The notes under the pieces are model-generated. The model was not told the DNA's origin. It saw only the letters and a list, made by a program, of their open reading frames with translations, and searched no databases. A stretch of 25,335 nucleotides of DNA, from the NCBI GenBank assembly GCA_044344715.1, contig JBIJCI010000024.1:1-25335 (forward strand), given 5' to 3'. Source of the DNA: F1-60-MAGs027 sp044344715. Lineage in GTDB: Bacteria > Actinomycetota > Acidimicrobiia > Acidimicrobiales > Ilumatobacteraceae. The position numbers were made by a program, and so were the translations under genes. Shown piece after piece: positions 1 through 6,815 of the stretch (within the stretch, counting starts at the first letter, position 1; each line of letters starts with the position of its first letter).

Positions 1-416
1 CACTCGTCACCGTCGCGCTCGGCCCGCGTGCGGAGGCTGGCGAGGTCGCTGCCGCTCCCTGGTTCGGAGAACAACTGGCACCAGAACACCTCGCCGCTCA
101 ACATGCCGAAGAGATGCTCGTCCTTCTGCCGCTCGGTGCCTGCCGAGAGGATCGTCGGACCGGCCCAACCGATGCCGATCGGGTTGTACGGACGCTTGAC
201 ACCACCACGACGAAGCTCGTCGTCGACGATCAGCTGCTCGAGCGGCGAGGCATCGATCCCCCATGGACGCGGCCAATGAGGGGCGACGTACCCGGATCGG
301 GCGAGCTCGTCGTTGGTTGGCCGCGGGTTTGCGGTGAGCCAGGCGCGTACCGAGCGACGGAAGGGGTCGCCGTCGCCGGGCAGCAACGCACTCAGGTCAC
401 GCATGTCCTCGAACAT
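1..416 (-). CDS. Acyl-CoA dehydrogenase, N-terminal part (cut by window edge)
   Basis: The first 138 residues are visible; the C-terminal part lies beyond base 1. Acyl-CoA dehydrogenases are FAD flavoenzymes that oxidise acyl-CoA thioesters at the alpha-beta bond. The N-terminal helical domain is seen, with GWAGPTIL near residues 84-91 and the FAD/substrate-loop signature LFSEPGSGSDLA at 115-126, which is typical of the family. Chain-length or sterol specificity cannot be read because the catalytic Glu region is missing. Two in-frame ATGs are possible, at 416 and 404; neither has a well-spaced Shine-Dalgarno sequence. A minus-strand -10-like hexamer (449-454) sits too far upstream for a leaderless start at either ATG, but fits a short out-of-frame ORF beginning at 441. 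The gene is divergent from the alpha/beta hydrolase at 470. Family call is firm, start is not. Confidence 0.88.
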   Translation of the reverse strand, partial: MFEDMRDLSALLPGDGDPFRRSVRAWLTANPRPTNDELARSGYVAPHWPRPWGIDASPLEQLIVDDELRRGGVKRPYNPIGIGWAGPTILSAGTERQKDEHLFGMLSGEVFWCQLFSEPGSGSDLASLRTRAERDGDE

Positions 417-441
417 CCGCAGCGGCGTCGGACGTGAGCAT
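397..441 (-). other. Possible leaderless upstream ORF (14 codons)
   Basis: An ATG at 441 lies 7 nt after the minus-strand hexamer TATGCT (449-454), so an mRNA could begin at or next to it. The reading frame encodes 14 residues and stops with TGA at 399-397. It overlaps out of frame both candidate starts of the acyl-CoA dehydrogenase (416 and 404), and its stop lies 2 nt past the second ATG, a geometry that permits termination-reinitiation. That it is translated is inference only. Confidence 0.3.
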
Positions 442-448
442 GGGGGTG

Positions 449-454
449 AGCATA
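449..454 (-). promoter_or_regulatory. -10-like hexamer TATGCT for the acyl-CoA dehydrogenase
   Basis: TANNNT hexamer on the minus strand, 7 nt before the ATG at 441 and 32 nt before the ATG at 416. It lies only two bases from the oppositely directed hexamer of the alpha/beta hydrolase. No convincing -35 is visible. Confidence 0.45.
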
Positions 455-456
455 GT

Positions 457-462
457 TAGGTT
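457..462 (+). promoter_or_regulatory. -10-like hexamer TAGGTT for the alpha/beta hydrolase
   Basis: TANNNT hexamer ending 7 nt before the ATG at 470, which places the expected transcription start on or next to the start codon. This supports ATG 470 over the GTGs at 434 and 446. Confidence 0.5.
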
Positions 463-469
463 GGTTCCG

Positions 470-1360
470 ATGTTCGATCGGTCGACCCGCACGGTTCCGT
501 CGACGAACGGCGTCGAAGTCGTGGTGTACGACGAGCCCGGCCAAGGCGACGCTCCATCGAACGCTGCACGTCCACCCATTCTCTTCTCGCACGCCACCGG
601 ATTCCACGGGAGGGTCTTCGCACCGATCGCCGAGCGACTCCCGTCGTACCCGCGGATTACCTTCGACTACCGCGGCTACGGGTCCACGGCGGCACCGCCC
701 GATTGGGTCCTCGAGTGGGACGGGTTTGGTGAGGACGCACTCGCCGTCGCCCGCGATTCGTCGGAACGATTCGACGGAGCTCCCGTCATCGGTGTCGGTC
801 ACTCCATGGGCGGCGCCGGACTCGTGATGGCGGCCCTGCGCGAACCACGACGTTTCGCAGTACTCGTGCTGTTCGAGCCGATCATCTTTCCTCCCGAGGT
901 ACGTCAGGCCGCCGGGCGGACGAATCCACTGGCCGAGGTGACCCGCAGGCGGCGTCGCACGTTCGGAACGTTCGACGAGGCAATCGCCAACTTCTCCGCC
1001 AAGCCGCCACTCTCCTCGTTGGATTCCGCCGCGCTCGAGGCGTACGTCCGGCACGGATTTGCACGGCGCGACGACGGCGTGTACATCAGGTGCGACCCCG
1101 AGTTCGAGGCGCGAACCTATGAGATGGGTGCCCAGCACGACACCTGGTCCCGACTCCCCGATCTCGACGTACCGACGATCGTGATGGCCGGGGCGTTCGC
1201 CCCGAACTCGCCGGCCGCCATCGCTCCGCGGATACACGACCGACTTCCCCGCTCGTCGTTCGTCGAGTGGGAAGACCGAGGACACTTCGGTCCACTGGAA
1301 GACCCGGCACGGTTCGCTGCGTTCGTCGACCAGGTGGCGCGCGGCATCACCGGGGCCTGA
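470..1360 (+). CDS. Alpha/beta hydrolase
   Basis: A 296-residue alpha/beta-hydrolase-fold enzyme, probably cytoplasmic as no signal peptide is seen. The nucleophile elbow GHSMGG places the catalytic serine near residue 112. The strand-3 region FDYRGYGST (66-73) and the oxyanion-side HATG (41-44) are in the usual places, and the C-terminal DRGHFGPLE motif supplies the catalytic histidine. The usual acid after strand 7 is not obvious (the segment reads AGAFAPNSPA). The Glu in LFEP after strand 6 may take that role, by analogy with hydrolases that use the strand-6 position. The substrate cannot be told. ATG 470 was chosen because a -10-like hexamer ends 7 nt upstream; GTG 434 would add 12 residues without a clear ribosome site. 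Only 28 bases separate the stop from the next gene, which has its own promoter-like hexamer. Confidence 0.85.
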   Translation: MFDRSTRTVPSTNGVEVVVYDEPGQGDAPSNAARPPILFSHATGFHGRVFAPIAERLPSYPRITFDYRGYGSTAAPPDWVLEWDGFGEDALAVARDSSERFDGAPVIGVGHSMGGAGLVMAALREPRRFAVLVLFEPIIFPPEVRQAAGRTNPLAEVTRRRRRTFGTFDEAIANFSAKPPLSSLDSAALEAYVRHGFARRDDGVYIRCDPEFEARTYEMGAQHDTWSRLPDLDVPTIVMAGAFAPNSPAAIAPRIHDRLPRSSFVEWEDRGHFGPLEDPARFAAFVDQVARGITGA

Positions 1361-1373
1361 CACACCGCGCGCC

Positions 1374-1379
1374 TACGCT
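1374..1379 (+). promoter_or_regulatory. -10-like hexamer TACGCT of the nuclease-PAP2-DGAT operon
   Basis: TANNNT hexamer in the 28-base gap, ending 9 nt before the ATG at 1389. No Shine-Dalgarno sequence precedes the ATG, consistent with a leaderless or nearly leaderless mRNA. Confidence 0.55.
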
Positions 1380-1388
1380 GGCGATTGC

Positions 1389-2261
1389 ATGCCCGCTCCG
1401 CAGTCGAAACGTCCGCGACTCTCACCCTCCAGGATCAACACCTTCATCGGTTGCCCGATGAAGTATCGGTTCCAGTACGTCGAATCGGTGCCGAGCCTTC
1501 CGAGCGAGGCGATGGTCCGGGGCTCGTTCGTGCACCGCGTACTCGAGTTGCTCCTCGGACGGGACAAATCGGAACGTACGCTCGAGGCCGCGCGGAACGA
1601 CTTCGATGCCGCCCAGCAGGAGTTCCGTGGGCGCGACGACTTCCGCCTGCTGGCACTCGATGACACCGGCGAGGCAGCGTTCTGGGAGTCGGGGCGCGAG
1701 TGCGTACGGGCCTACTACCGCATCGAACGGCCGCACGAGGCCAACGTGGTCGAACTGGAGAAGTGGGTCAGTGCGCCGCTCGGCGAGTTCGACGTGGCCG
1801 GCTTCATCGACCGCCTCGAACGCGACGACCAGGGCCTCGTCGTCAGTGACTACAAGACGGGTGCCCCGAAGCCACGCCATTTCTCCACCGACTACCTACG
1901 TCAACTCACGTACTACGCGTTGATGTGCGAGACGCAGCTCTCCGAGACTCCGCACTCGGTGCGCATCTACTACCTGGGCGGGGGCAAGGACGAGTTCACC
2001 CGTGCCGCGCGCGTCGTGTCCCAGGCGGTCACCACGTCATCCCTCGACGAGGTTCGCGACACCGCACGACGCGTGTACGGCGCCATCGAGACCGGCAAGG
2101 CAACGGGTGAGTTCGCCACCAACGTCACCAAGCTGTGCGACTGGTGCGACTACAAGTCGTGGTGTCCCGCCCACGGCGGCGAGGTCGGGCGGGCCAAGGA
2201 AGAGGCAGCCGTCAAGCTGCAGCTCCGACGACGCCAGGTCGGGCTCCCCGAGGCGTCATGA
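1389..2261 (+). CDS. RecB-like PD-(D/E)XK exonuclease with probable Fe-S cluster
   Basis: A 290-residue protein with the PDDEXK nuclease core seen in RecB, AddB and Cas4. The GxxxH motif is at 45-49 (GSFVH), followed by the metal-binding GFID at 138-141, the catalytic VSDYKTG at 152-158 (Asp154, Lys156) and the QLTYYAL helix at 172-178. Cys22 in GCPMKY plus a C-terminal Cys250-x2-Cys253-x5-Cys259 cluster match the split four-cysteine 4Fe-4S staple of AddB/Cas4-type nucleases. It probably degrades or processes DNA ends; no helicase partner lies in the window. It leads an operon with PAP2 and WS/DGAT genes, to which it has no obvious functional link. The stop overlaps the next start as ATGA. 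A Cas4 reading was considered but there is no CRISPR context. Confidence 0.85.
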   Translation: MPAPQSKRPRLSPSRINTFIGCPMKYRFQYVESVPSLPSEAMVRGSFVHRVLELLLGRDKSERTLEAARNDFDAAQQEFRGRDDFRLLALDDTGEAAFWESGRECVRAYYRIERPHEANVVELEKWVSAPLGEFDVAGFIDRLERDDQGLVVSDYKTGAPKPRHFSTDYLRQLTYYALMCETQLSETPHSVRIYYLGGGKDEFTRAARVVSQAVTTSSLDEVRDTARRVYGAIETGKATGEFATNVTKLCDWCDYKSWCPAHGGEVGRAKEEAAVKLQLRRRQVGLPEAS

Positions 2262-2797
2262 CGTCGTTCGTCTCCCGGGTCGACGAGATCGACGAACGAC
2301 TCGACGGCGTGTTCGAGCCACTGCGCAACTCCCGTCCGCTCGTCTACCTCTTCAATACGTCCAGTGCCGTAGGTGACTTCGGCGCGATCTGGCACGTCGT
2401 CGGGGTGGTCGGTGCCGTCAATGGAGCACTCTCGTGGACGCAAGCGGTCGTACTCGCCCTCCTGATGGGCGCCGAGAGCCTGCTGCTCAACCAGGGAGTC
2501 AAGCGGATGTTCCGTCGCACCCGGCCGACCGCAGCCGGCGACGACCGCTTCACGGTTCGCCGACCCCTCACGAGCAGCTTCCCCAGTGGTCACGCGTCCT
2601 CGGCCTTCTTTGCGGCGTTCGTACTGAGCGGATGGGTCGGAGCCGGCTGGATCATCACCTTCCTCGTCCTTGCCGTCATCATCGCGCTCAGTCGGGTGGT
2701 CGTTCGAATCCACCACGTCAGCGACATCGTCGTAGGCTCCATCGTCGGCGCTCTGCTCGGCACCATTGCCCTGCAGTTCACCTCGACGATTCAGTGA
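2258..2797 (+). CDS. PAP2-family membrane phosphatase
   Basis: A 179-residue integral membrane protein with all three motifs of the type-2 phosphatidic acid phosphatase superfamily. These are KRMFRRTRP at 82-90 (KX6RP), SSFPSGH at 106-112 (PSGH) and SRVVVRIHHVSD at 145-156 (SRX5HX3D). Hydrophobic segments lie near 44-58, 61-78, 113-128, 130-144 and 158-173. The family removes phosphate from phosphatidate, prenyl diphosphates or related lipids. Next to a WS/DGAT gene, phosphatidate to diacylglycerol is the attractive reaction, since diacylglycerol is the acceptor for triacylglycerol synthesis; that is inference. ATG 2258 overlaps the nuclease stop as ATGA, and its own stop overlaps the next GTG as GTGA, so translation is probably coupled through all three genes. 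Confidence 0.87.
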   Translation: MTSFVSRVDEIDERLDGVFEPLRNSRPLVYLFNTSSAVGDFGAIWHVVGVVGAVNGALSWTQAVVLALLMGAESLLLNQGVKRMFRRTRPTAAGDDRFTVRRPLTSSFPSGHASSAFFAAFVLSGWVGAGWIITFLVLAVIIALSRVVVRIHHVSDIVVGSIVGALLGTIALQFTSTIQ

Positions 2798-4275
2798 CCA
2801 CCGATCCCATCGCCCCCGACTCGCAGGCCCAGCTGCCGCGGTTCGACGCGCGCATGAGCGATGCCGAGGGGCTGATGTGGCGACTGGAGAAGGATCCCTT
2901 CCTCGCCTCGACCTTCGGCAACGTGACCGTGGTCGACAAGCCGCTCAACTTCGCACTCTTCAAGGAGCGACTCGATCGCGCGACGATGGCGGTGCCGAGA
3001 CTCCGGCAGCGGGTGCGCCCGACACCGGCCGCACTCGGTGCCCCCAGATGGGTCGACGACCCGGAGTTCAACATCGACTTCCACGTGCGACGCGTGTGCC
3101 TGCCCGAGCCGGGAACCCTCCGACAGTTGCTCGACCTCGCATCGCTGATCGTGAACGATCCGTTCGACCGCACCCGTCCGCTCTGGCAGTTCACCGTGGT
3201 CGACGGACTCGTCGGTGGTCGCGGGGCGCTGATCGTGAAGCTGCACCACACCGTCGCCGACGGACAAGGTGGCGTCCTGCTCTCACTCCAGTTCATCGAC
3301 CTCGAACGCAATCCCCCGCTGCCGCCGCCCCTCCCCATACCCCCGGTCTCCGAACCACCACTCGGCGCCGATGATTCCGCCGACGTGCTCCGGTCCTCCG
3401 TCAGCGACGCCCTGCGCGTTCCGATCGGTCTGCTGAAGCAGGCACGCAACGTTCTCGCCGATCCGACGCAGCTGGCGGGTCTTGCGGGCCAGGCCAACGA
3501 GTCGCTGCGCGGTTTGATCACCCAGATGGGCGAGGTCGACGCAGCACGCTCGCCGCTCTGGAAGCGACGTTCGCTGCAGCGCCGGCTCGAGACGGTTCGT
3601 ATTCCCTATCGCGACCTCCTCGCGGCCAGTCGCGGCTTCGGGGGGAAACTCAACACGGCGTTCGTCACCGCGGCCGCCGATGCCGCCGGTGCCTACCATC
3701 GTGAGCTCGGATCGCCGGTCGAATCCCTGCGTACGTCGATTGCCATCAGCACGCGCACCGAAGCATCCGGCAGCAACGCCTTCTCGCTGGCCAAGCTGCT
3801 GGTGCCAACCGGCGAGATGCCCGTCGCGGAGCGATTCGCGGCCGTCCACGAGGCGCTGAACCAGGCGCGCGAGGGAGCCCGAAGCACGTCACTCGACTCA
3901 CTGGCGATGCTCTCCTCCAACCTTCCGACGTCGGTGCTCACACGACTCACCAGGGCGCAGAGTCAGTCGGTCGACTTCGCCACGTCGAACGTGCGCAGCG
4001 GAGGCATTCCGCTCTTCATCGCCGGCTCTCTGATCACCGAGAACTACCCGGTCGGACCGCTGGGGGGCGTTGCATTCAACGCCACACTGCTGTCCTACAA
4101 CGGATCGATCGACATCGGGGTCAACATCGACACTGCCGCGGTCGAACATCCGGAACTGCTCCGCGACCAATTGGAGCGATCACTGAACAAACTGGTGCTC
4201 GCGGCACCTGGCGCCGACGTGGCGGCGCCGACGGCTACTTCGCGGGTGCGCTGGTGGCGTCGGCTTTCTCGCTGA
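2794..4275 (+). CDS. WS/DGAT acyltransferase (wax ester / triacylglycerol synthase)
   Basis: A 493-residue member of the wax ester synthase/acyl-CoA:diacylglycerol acyltransferase family, which makes storage triacylglycerol or wax esters from acyl-CoA. The catalytic HHxxxDG is present as HHTVADG (151-157). Upstream are the SDAEGLMWRLE opening and NDPFDRTRPLWQF (121-133) with the PLW motif. The C-terminal half carries the family's TSN segment in a variant form (TSNVRSGGIPLFIAG), then a VGPL-FNATLLSYNG strand region. Length is typical (about 450-500). The GTG start overlaps the PAP2 stop as GTGA. The last 41 bases overlap the tail of the convergent small gene at 4235-4429. With PAP2 upstream, a phosphatidate-to-triacylglycerol pair is plausible. 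Confidence 0.9.
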   Translation: MTTDPIAPDSQAQLPRFDARMSDAEGLMWRLEKDPFLASTFGNVTVVDKPLNFALFKERLDRATMAVPRLRQRVRPTPAALGAPRWVDDPEFNIDFHVRRVCLPEPGTLRQLLDLASLIVNDPFDRTRPLWQFTVVDGLVGGRGALIVKLHHTVADGQGGVLLSLQFIDLERNPPLPPPLPIPPVSEPPLGADDSADVLRSSVSDALRVPIGLLKQARNVLADPTQLAGLAGQANESLRGLITQMGEVDAARSPLWKRRSLQRRLETVRIPYRDLLAASRGFGGKLNTAFVTAAADAAGAYHRELGSPVESLRTSIAISTRTEASGSNAFSLAKLLVPTGEMPVAERFAAVHEALNQAREGARSTSLDSLAMLSSNLPTSVLTRLTRAQSQSVDFATSNVRSGGIPLFIAGSLITENYPVGPLGGVAFNATLLSYNGSIDIGVNIDTAAVEHPELLRDQLERSLNKLVLAAPGADVAAPTATSRVRWWRRLSR

Positions 4276-4429
4276 GCAACTGACGCACGTCGAGGAGCAG
4301 GTCGGCCACCTCGGTGGTGGTAACCAGCTGGCGCTGGCCGATCTCGGCGAGTGCCTTGTCGATGACCTCGATCGCCTCGGCGAGCACGACGGCATCGTGC
4401 GGTGTGCTGCGCTGGATCGTTTCGGTCAT
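4235..4429 (-). CDS. Small protein of unknown function (64 aa)
   Basis: I do not recognise this family. The 64-residue product is predicted helical and acidic. It has two amphipathic stretches, AVVLAEAIEVIDKALAEIG (13-31) and TEVADLLLDVRQLLSEKA (39-56), which could form a helical hairpin or dimer. Evidence that it is real: an AGAAGG-type Shine-Dalgarno (AAGG at 4437-4440) with 7-nt spacing to ATG 4429, a minus-strand -10-like hexamer at 4459-4464, and sensible composition. It has no signal peptide or membrane segment. Its 3' end overlaps the DGAT gene by 41 bases on the opposite strand. It is divergent from the SDR gene at 4518. Confidence 0.7.
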   Translation of the reverse strand: MTETIQRSTPHDAVVLAEAIEVIDKALAEIGQRQLVTTTEVADLLLDVRQLLSEKADATSAPAK

Positions 4430-4440
4430 CTCGTTACCTT

Positions 4441-4460
4441 CTCTCGTCTTGCTGCGAGAG
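4441..4460. repeat. Inverted repeat CTCTCG-N8-CGAGAG in promoter/leader of the small gene
   Basis: Perfect 6-base arms at 4441-4446 and 4455-4460 around an 8-base spacer. The right arm shares two bases with the minus-strand -10-like hexamer (4459-4464) and the left arm abuts the Shine-Dalgarno AAGG (4437-4440). It may be an operator or an RNA hairpin that masks the ribosome site; chance occurrence cannot be excluded. Confidence 0.35.
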
Positions 4461-4464
4461 GCTA
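4459..4464 (-). promoter_or_regulatory. -10-like hexamer TAGCCT of the small gene
   Basis: TANNNT on the minus strand, about 29 nt before ATG 4429. Unlike most promoters here it would give a leader of roughly 20 nt, consistent with this gene having a clear Shine-Dalgarno sequence. The same TAGCCT hexamer precedes mca and the mutase gene. Confidence 0.45.
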
Positions 4465-4505
4465 CTCGCGGCGTTTCCCACTTCGTCGGATACGCACGCT
4501 CGTCC

Positions 4506-4511
4506 TAGCAT
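4506..4511 (+). promoter_or_regulatory. -10-like hexamer TAGCAT of the SDR gene
   Basis: TANNNT ending 6 nt before the GTG at 4518; no Shine-Dalgarno precedes the GTG, so a leaderless mRNA beginning at or near the start codon is likely. Confidence 0.5.
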
Positions 4512-4517
4512 CGTGAC

Positions 4518-5327
4518 GTGCAGTTCGCCGGCGCCGTTGCAGTGGTCACCGGCGCGGCCGGCGGTATCGGTTCTGCACTTGGTGAACGATTTCACGACGC
4601 AGGCGCGACCGTCGTCCTGAGCGACCGTGCGGGCACCGACGTGGAACGTATCGCCGCCCGTTTGGACGCCCGGCGACCCGGATCGGCGTTCGCCGTCATC
4701 GCGGATGTCTCCCTCGAGTCCGGGAACGCACATCTCGTGGCGGAGGCTCGCCGACTGGCCGGACGGATCGATCTCTTCTTTGCGAATGCCGGAGTGGCGA
4801 TGGGCGGCGACCTCACCGCGACCGAGGAGGAGTGGTCGACGTCCTTCGACGTCAACGTCCATGCACATCGCTGGGCAGCGAAGTACCTGATTCCCGAGTG
4901 GCTCGCCACCGGCAGCGGTTACTTCGCTTCCACCGCGAGCGCGGCGGGGGTGCTCGCCCAAATCGGCTCCGCGCCCTACTCCGTCACCAAGCATGCCGCC
5001 GTCGCATTCGCCGAGTGGCTGTCGATCACCTACGGATCACGCGGCATCCGGGTGAGCTGTCTGTGCCCGCAAGGTGTGAACACCGCGATGCTGCGCGGCG
5101 CCGACCGGCCTGACTCCGCGACGAACGAGAGCAACGTGGTGCGCGCCGTCGGTGCGGTACTCGAACCTGCGGCCGTCGCCGACTTCGTCCATGACGCACT
5201 GCTCGAGGAACGCTTCTTCATCCTGCCCCATCCCGAGGTCGCCGAGTACATGAAGGTGAAGGCCGTGGAACACGACCGATGGCTGGGCGGAATGCGCAAA
5301 CTTCAGCGCCGAATCTTCGGCGTCTGA
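4518..5327 (+). CDS. Short-chain dehydrogenase/reductase (SDR)
   Basis: A 269-residue classical SDR. The Rossmann cofactor motif TGAAGGIG is at residues 11-18, Asp36 at the end of strand 2 suggests NAD(H) preference, and the NAG motif is at 90-92. The catalytic triad is Ser141, Tyr154 and Lys158 (YSVTK). CPQGVNTAM follows at the cofactor-binding loop after strand 6. The substrate is unknown; relatives oxidise or reduce alcohols and ketones, often on lipids or steroids. The C-terminal tail (HDRWLGGMRKLQRRIFGV) is basic. GTG 4518 was chosen because the hydrophobic first strand starts at once and a -10-like hexamer ends 6 nt upstream. It ends 7 nt from the convergent LLM gene. Confidence 0.88.
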   Translation: MQFAGAVAVVTGAAGGIGSALGERFHDAGATVVLSDRAGTDVERIAARLDARRPGSAFAVIADVSLESGNAHLVAEARRLAGRIDLFFANAGVAMGGDLTATEEEWSTSFDVNVHAHRWAAKYLIPEWLATGSGYFASTASAAGVLAQIGSAPYSVTKHAAVAFAEWLSITYGSRGIRVSCLCPQGVNTAMLRGADRPDSATNESNVVRAVGAVLEPAAVADFVHDALLEERFFILPHPEVAEYMKVKAVEHDRWLGGMRKLQRRIFGV

Positions 5328-5339
5328 GTTCTTCTCAGA
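5323..5339. terminator. Small inverted repeat over two convergent stop codons
   Basis: TCTGAG (5323-5328) and CTCAGA (5334-5339) form a perfect 6-base inverted repeat with a 5-base loop TTCTT. The SDR stop TGA lies in the left arm and the LLM stop TGA (opposite strand) in the right arm. A hairpin could form in both transcripts, but it is short and lacks a T-tract, so a terminator role is only suggestive. Confidence 0.35.
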
Positions 5340-6252
5340 GACCCTTCGTCGCGGCGGCGAGGTCACGCCACTGGGGCATCGGTAGCGCCATCGGATCGGC
5401 GTCCAACACCTGGATGCTGACGTGCGATGCCCCGGCATCGAAGTGGGCCTTCACACGGGCCACGGCGTCATCGATGGTCCCCCATGCGACGATTGCGTCG
5501 ACCATGCGGTCGCTCGGCGGCTTCGTCGCATCGCCGATGTCGTCGTCGGTGTACCCGAGTCGTCGCAGGTTGTTCGCATAGTTCGGCAGTCGGATGTAGG
5601 TGGCCATGAACTTGCGGGCGATCTCCCTTGCCTTCGTCGGGTCGGTCTCGAACAGCACCGCCTGTTCCGGGGCGAGCAGGGGTCCGCTCCCGAGCACGTC
5701 GCGGGCGATCTTCGTGTGCTCGGGGGGAACGAAGTACGGATGGGCGCCGAGGCCGCGCTCGGCCGACAATGCCAGCATCTTCGGTCCGAGGGCGGCGAGC
5801 ACCCGTCGCGGGGCGGAACTCGGCGGCGCAGCCGCGAAGATGCCCTTGTCCATCTGATCCAGGTACGTCACCATCGCGGAGTAGGGCTTGTCGTAACTCC
5901 CCTTGTGCAGTTTGGTGGCCATGTGTTCGTGGCTGGCCCCGACGCCGAGCGTGAAGCGCTCACCGAACGCCTCGGTGAGCGTGCGCCATCCTGCCTGCAT
6001 GGTGATCGCAGACCGTGCGTACATGGAGGCGATGCCGGTGGCCAGCCCGATCCGCTTCGTCGCGGAGAGCAGCAGCGCGCACGAGGCGAACGGTTCGCGA
6101 CCGACCGCCTCGGGCACCCAGATGCATCCGTAGCCGAGTTCCTCGAGTTCACGGGCCGCTTCTTGTGCCCGAGCCATCGGCTGCAGGTCGAGCGCGAAGG
6201 TCCACACACCGACCCGGCCCAATCCGAAATGATTCGGTTCGTTGGTCACCAT
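5335..6252 (-). CDS. LLM-class F420-dependent oxidoreductase
   Basis: A 305-residue luciferase-like monooxygenase fold protein of the actinobacterial F420-dependent group. Family marks are GRVGVWTF at the first strand, ELEELGYGCIWVPEAVGREPF with the VPE step near residues 44-46, and IGLATGIASMYAR then FTLGVGASH at the cofactor-facing strands. A C-terminal WGTIDDAVARVKAHFDAGASHVSIQVL closes the barrel. Such enzymes use F420 (or FMN) in hydride transfers; the substrate is unknown. ATG 6252 was chosen over upstream ATGs because family homology starts there and a minus-strand -10-like hexamer (6260-6265) ends 7 nt upstream. It converges on the SDR gene with a 7-nt gap and diverges from the nuclease gene. 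Confidence 0.87.
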   Translation of the reverse strand: MVTNEPNHFGLGRVGVWTFALDLQPMARAQEAARELEELGYGCIWVPEAVGREPFASCALLLSATKRIGLATGIASMYARSAITMQAGWRTLTEAFGERFTLGVGASHEHMATKLHKGSYDKPYSAMVTYLDQMDKGIFAAAPPSSAPRRVLAALGPKMLALSAERGLGAHPYFVPPEHTKIARDVLGSGPLLAPEQAVLFETDPTKAREIARKFMATYIRLPNYANNLRRLGYTDDDIGDATKPPSDRMVDAIVAWGTIDDAVARVKAHFDAGASHVSIQVLDADPMALPMPQWRDLAAATKGL

Positions 6253-6259
6253 GGGAACC

Positions 6260-6265
6260 ACGGTA
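6260..6265 (-). promoter_or_regulatory. -10-like hexamer TACCGT of the LLM gene
   Basis: TANNNT on the minus strand with a 7-nt spacer to ATG 6252; no Shine-Dalgarno is seen, which fits a leaderless mRNA. The same hexamer precedes the LCP gene. Confidence 0.5.
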
Positions 6266-6292
6266 GTTCCGCGGGTGGTCCACACATCCGAT

Positions 6293-6298
6293 GGTGAG
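6293..6298 (+). promoter_or_regulatory. Ribosome binding site GGTGAG of the nuclease lipoprotein gene
   Basis: GGTGAG ends 7 nt before ATG 6306 and decides this start over ATG 6291. No TANNNT hexamer sits at leaderless distance on this strand, so the mRNA probably has a real leader; its promoter is not clear. Confidence 0.5.
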
Positions 6299-6305
6299 AT
6301 TCGAC

Positions 6306-6815
6306 ATGCGCAAGGCCGCTCCCTCCGGCGCGCTCCTGCTCCTCGTCGTCGCATCATGTTCAACCGTCGATGGCGACACCACCGAGCAGAACCACACCGC
6401 CGAGCGGGCGACGGTCATCGAGGTCGTCGACGGCGACACCGTCCGGCTCCGCATCGACGGACACCAGGAGTCGGTGCGACTGATCGGTGTCGATACCCCC
6501 GAGACGAAGCATCCGACCAAGGGTGTGCAGTGCTTCGGGCCGCAGGCATCCGACTTCCTGACCCGACTCATCCCGGCGGGCACGGAACTTCGGATCGAAC
6601 GCGACGTCGAAGCACGCGACTCCTACGACCGACTGCTGCTTTACCTCTTCGCGGCGACCCCCGACGGCGAGCGGTTCATCAACCTGGAGTTGGTGACGCG
6701 GGGATTCGCCAGGCCACTCTCGATCGAGCCCAACGTTCGCTATCGACGCCTGTTCGTGGACGCCGCGGTCGACGCCGAACGCAACCTGCGTGGTCTCTGG
6801 AGGGTCTGTAAGTAG
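6306..6815 (+). CDS. Secreted staphylococcal-nuclease-like lipoprotein
   Basis: A 169-residue protein with a short lipoprotein signal (MRK, then a hydrophobic run, lipobox VASC with Cys18), followed by a thermonuclease (SNc) domain from about 34 to 165. The catalytic residues of Staphylococcus nuclease have visible counterparts: VDGDT (Asp44 for Asp21), Arg58 (Arg35), Asp63-Thr64 and Glu66 in GVDTPET (Asp40, Thr41, Glu43), and Arg109 in DSYDRLLLY (Arg87). It should be a calcium-dependent nuclease anchored outside the membrane, degrading extracellular DNA or RNA. The TAG stop is part of a -10-like hexamer for the next gene. Function is well supported; the exact start is less so. Confidence 0.88.
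   Translation: MRKAAPSGALLLLVVASCSTVDGDTTEQNHTAERATVIEVVDGDTVRLRIDGHQESVRLIGVDTPETKHPTKGVQCFGPQASDFLTRLIPAGTELRIERDVEARDSYDRLLLYLFAATPDGERFINLELVTRGFARPLSIEPNVRYRRLFVDAAVDAERNLRGLWRVCK

Noticed and set aside
392..1363. A 323-codon minus-strand frame opposite the alpha/beta hydrolase
   Set aside because: No family signal; the opposite strand has the GHSMGG hydrolase. Only its first-frame neighbour at 397-441 was kept as a possible upstream ORF.
1389..2261. Cas4 identity for the Fe-S nuclease
   Set aside because: The protein is longer than Cas4, and no repeats or cas genes are in the window; RecB/AddB-like is the safer call.
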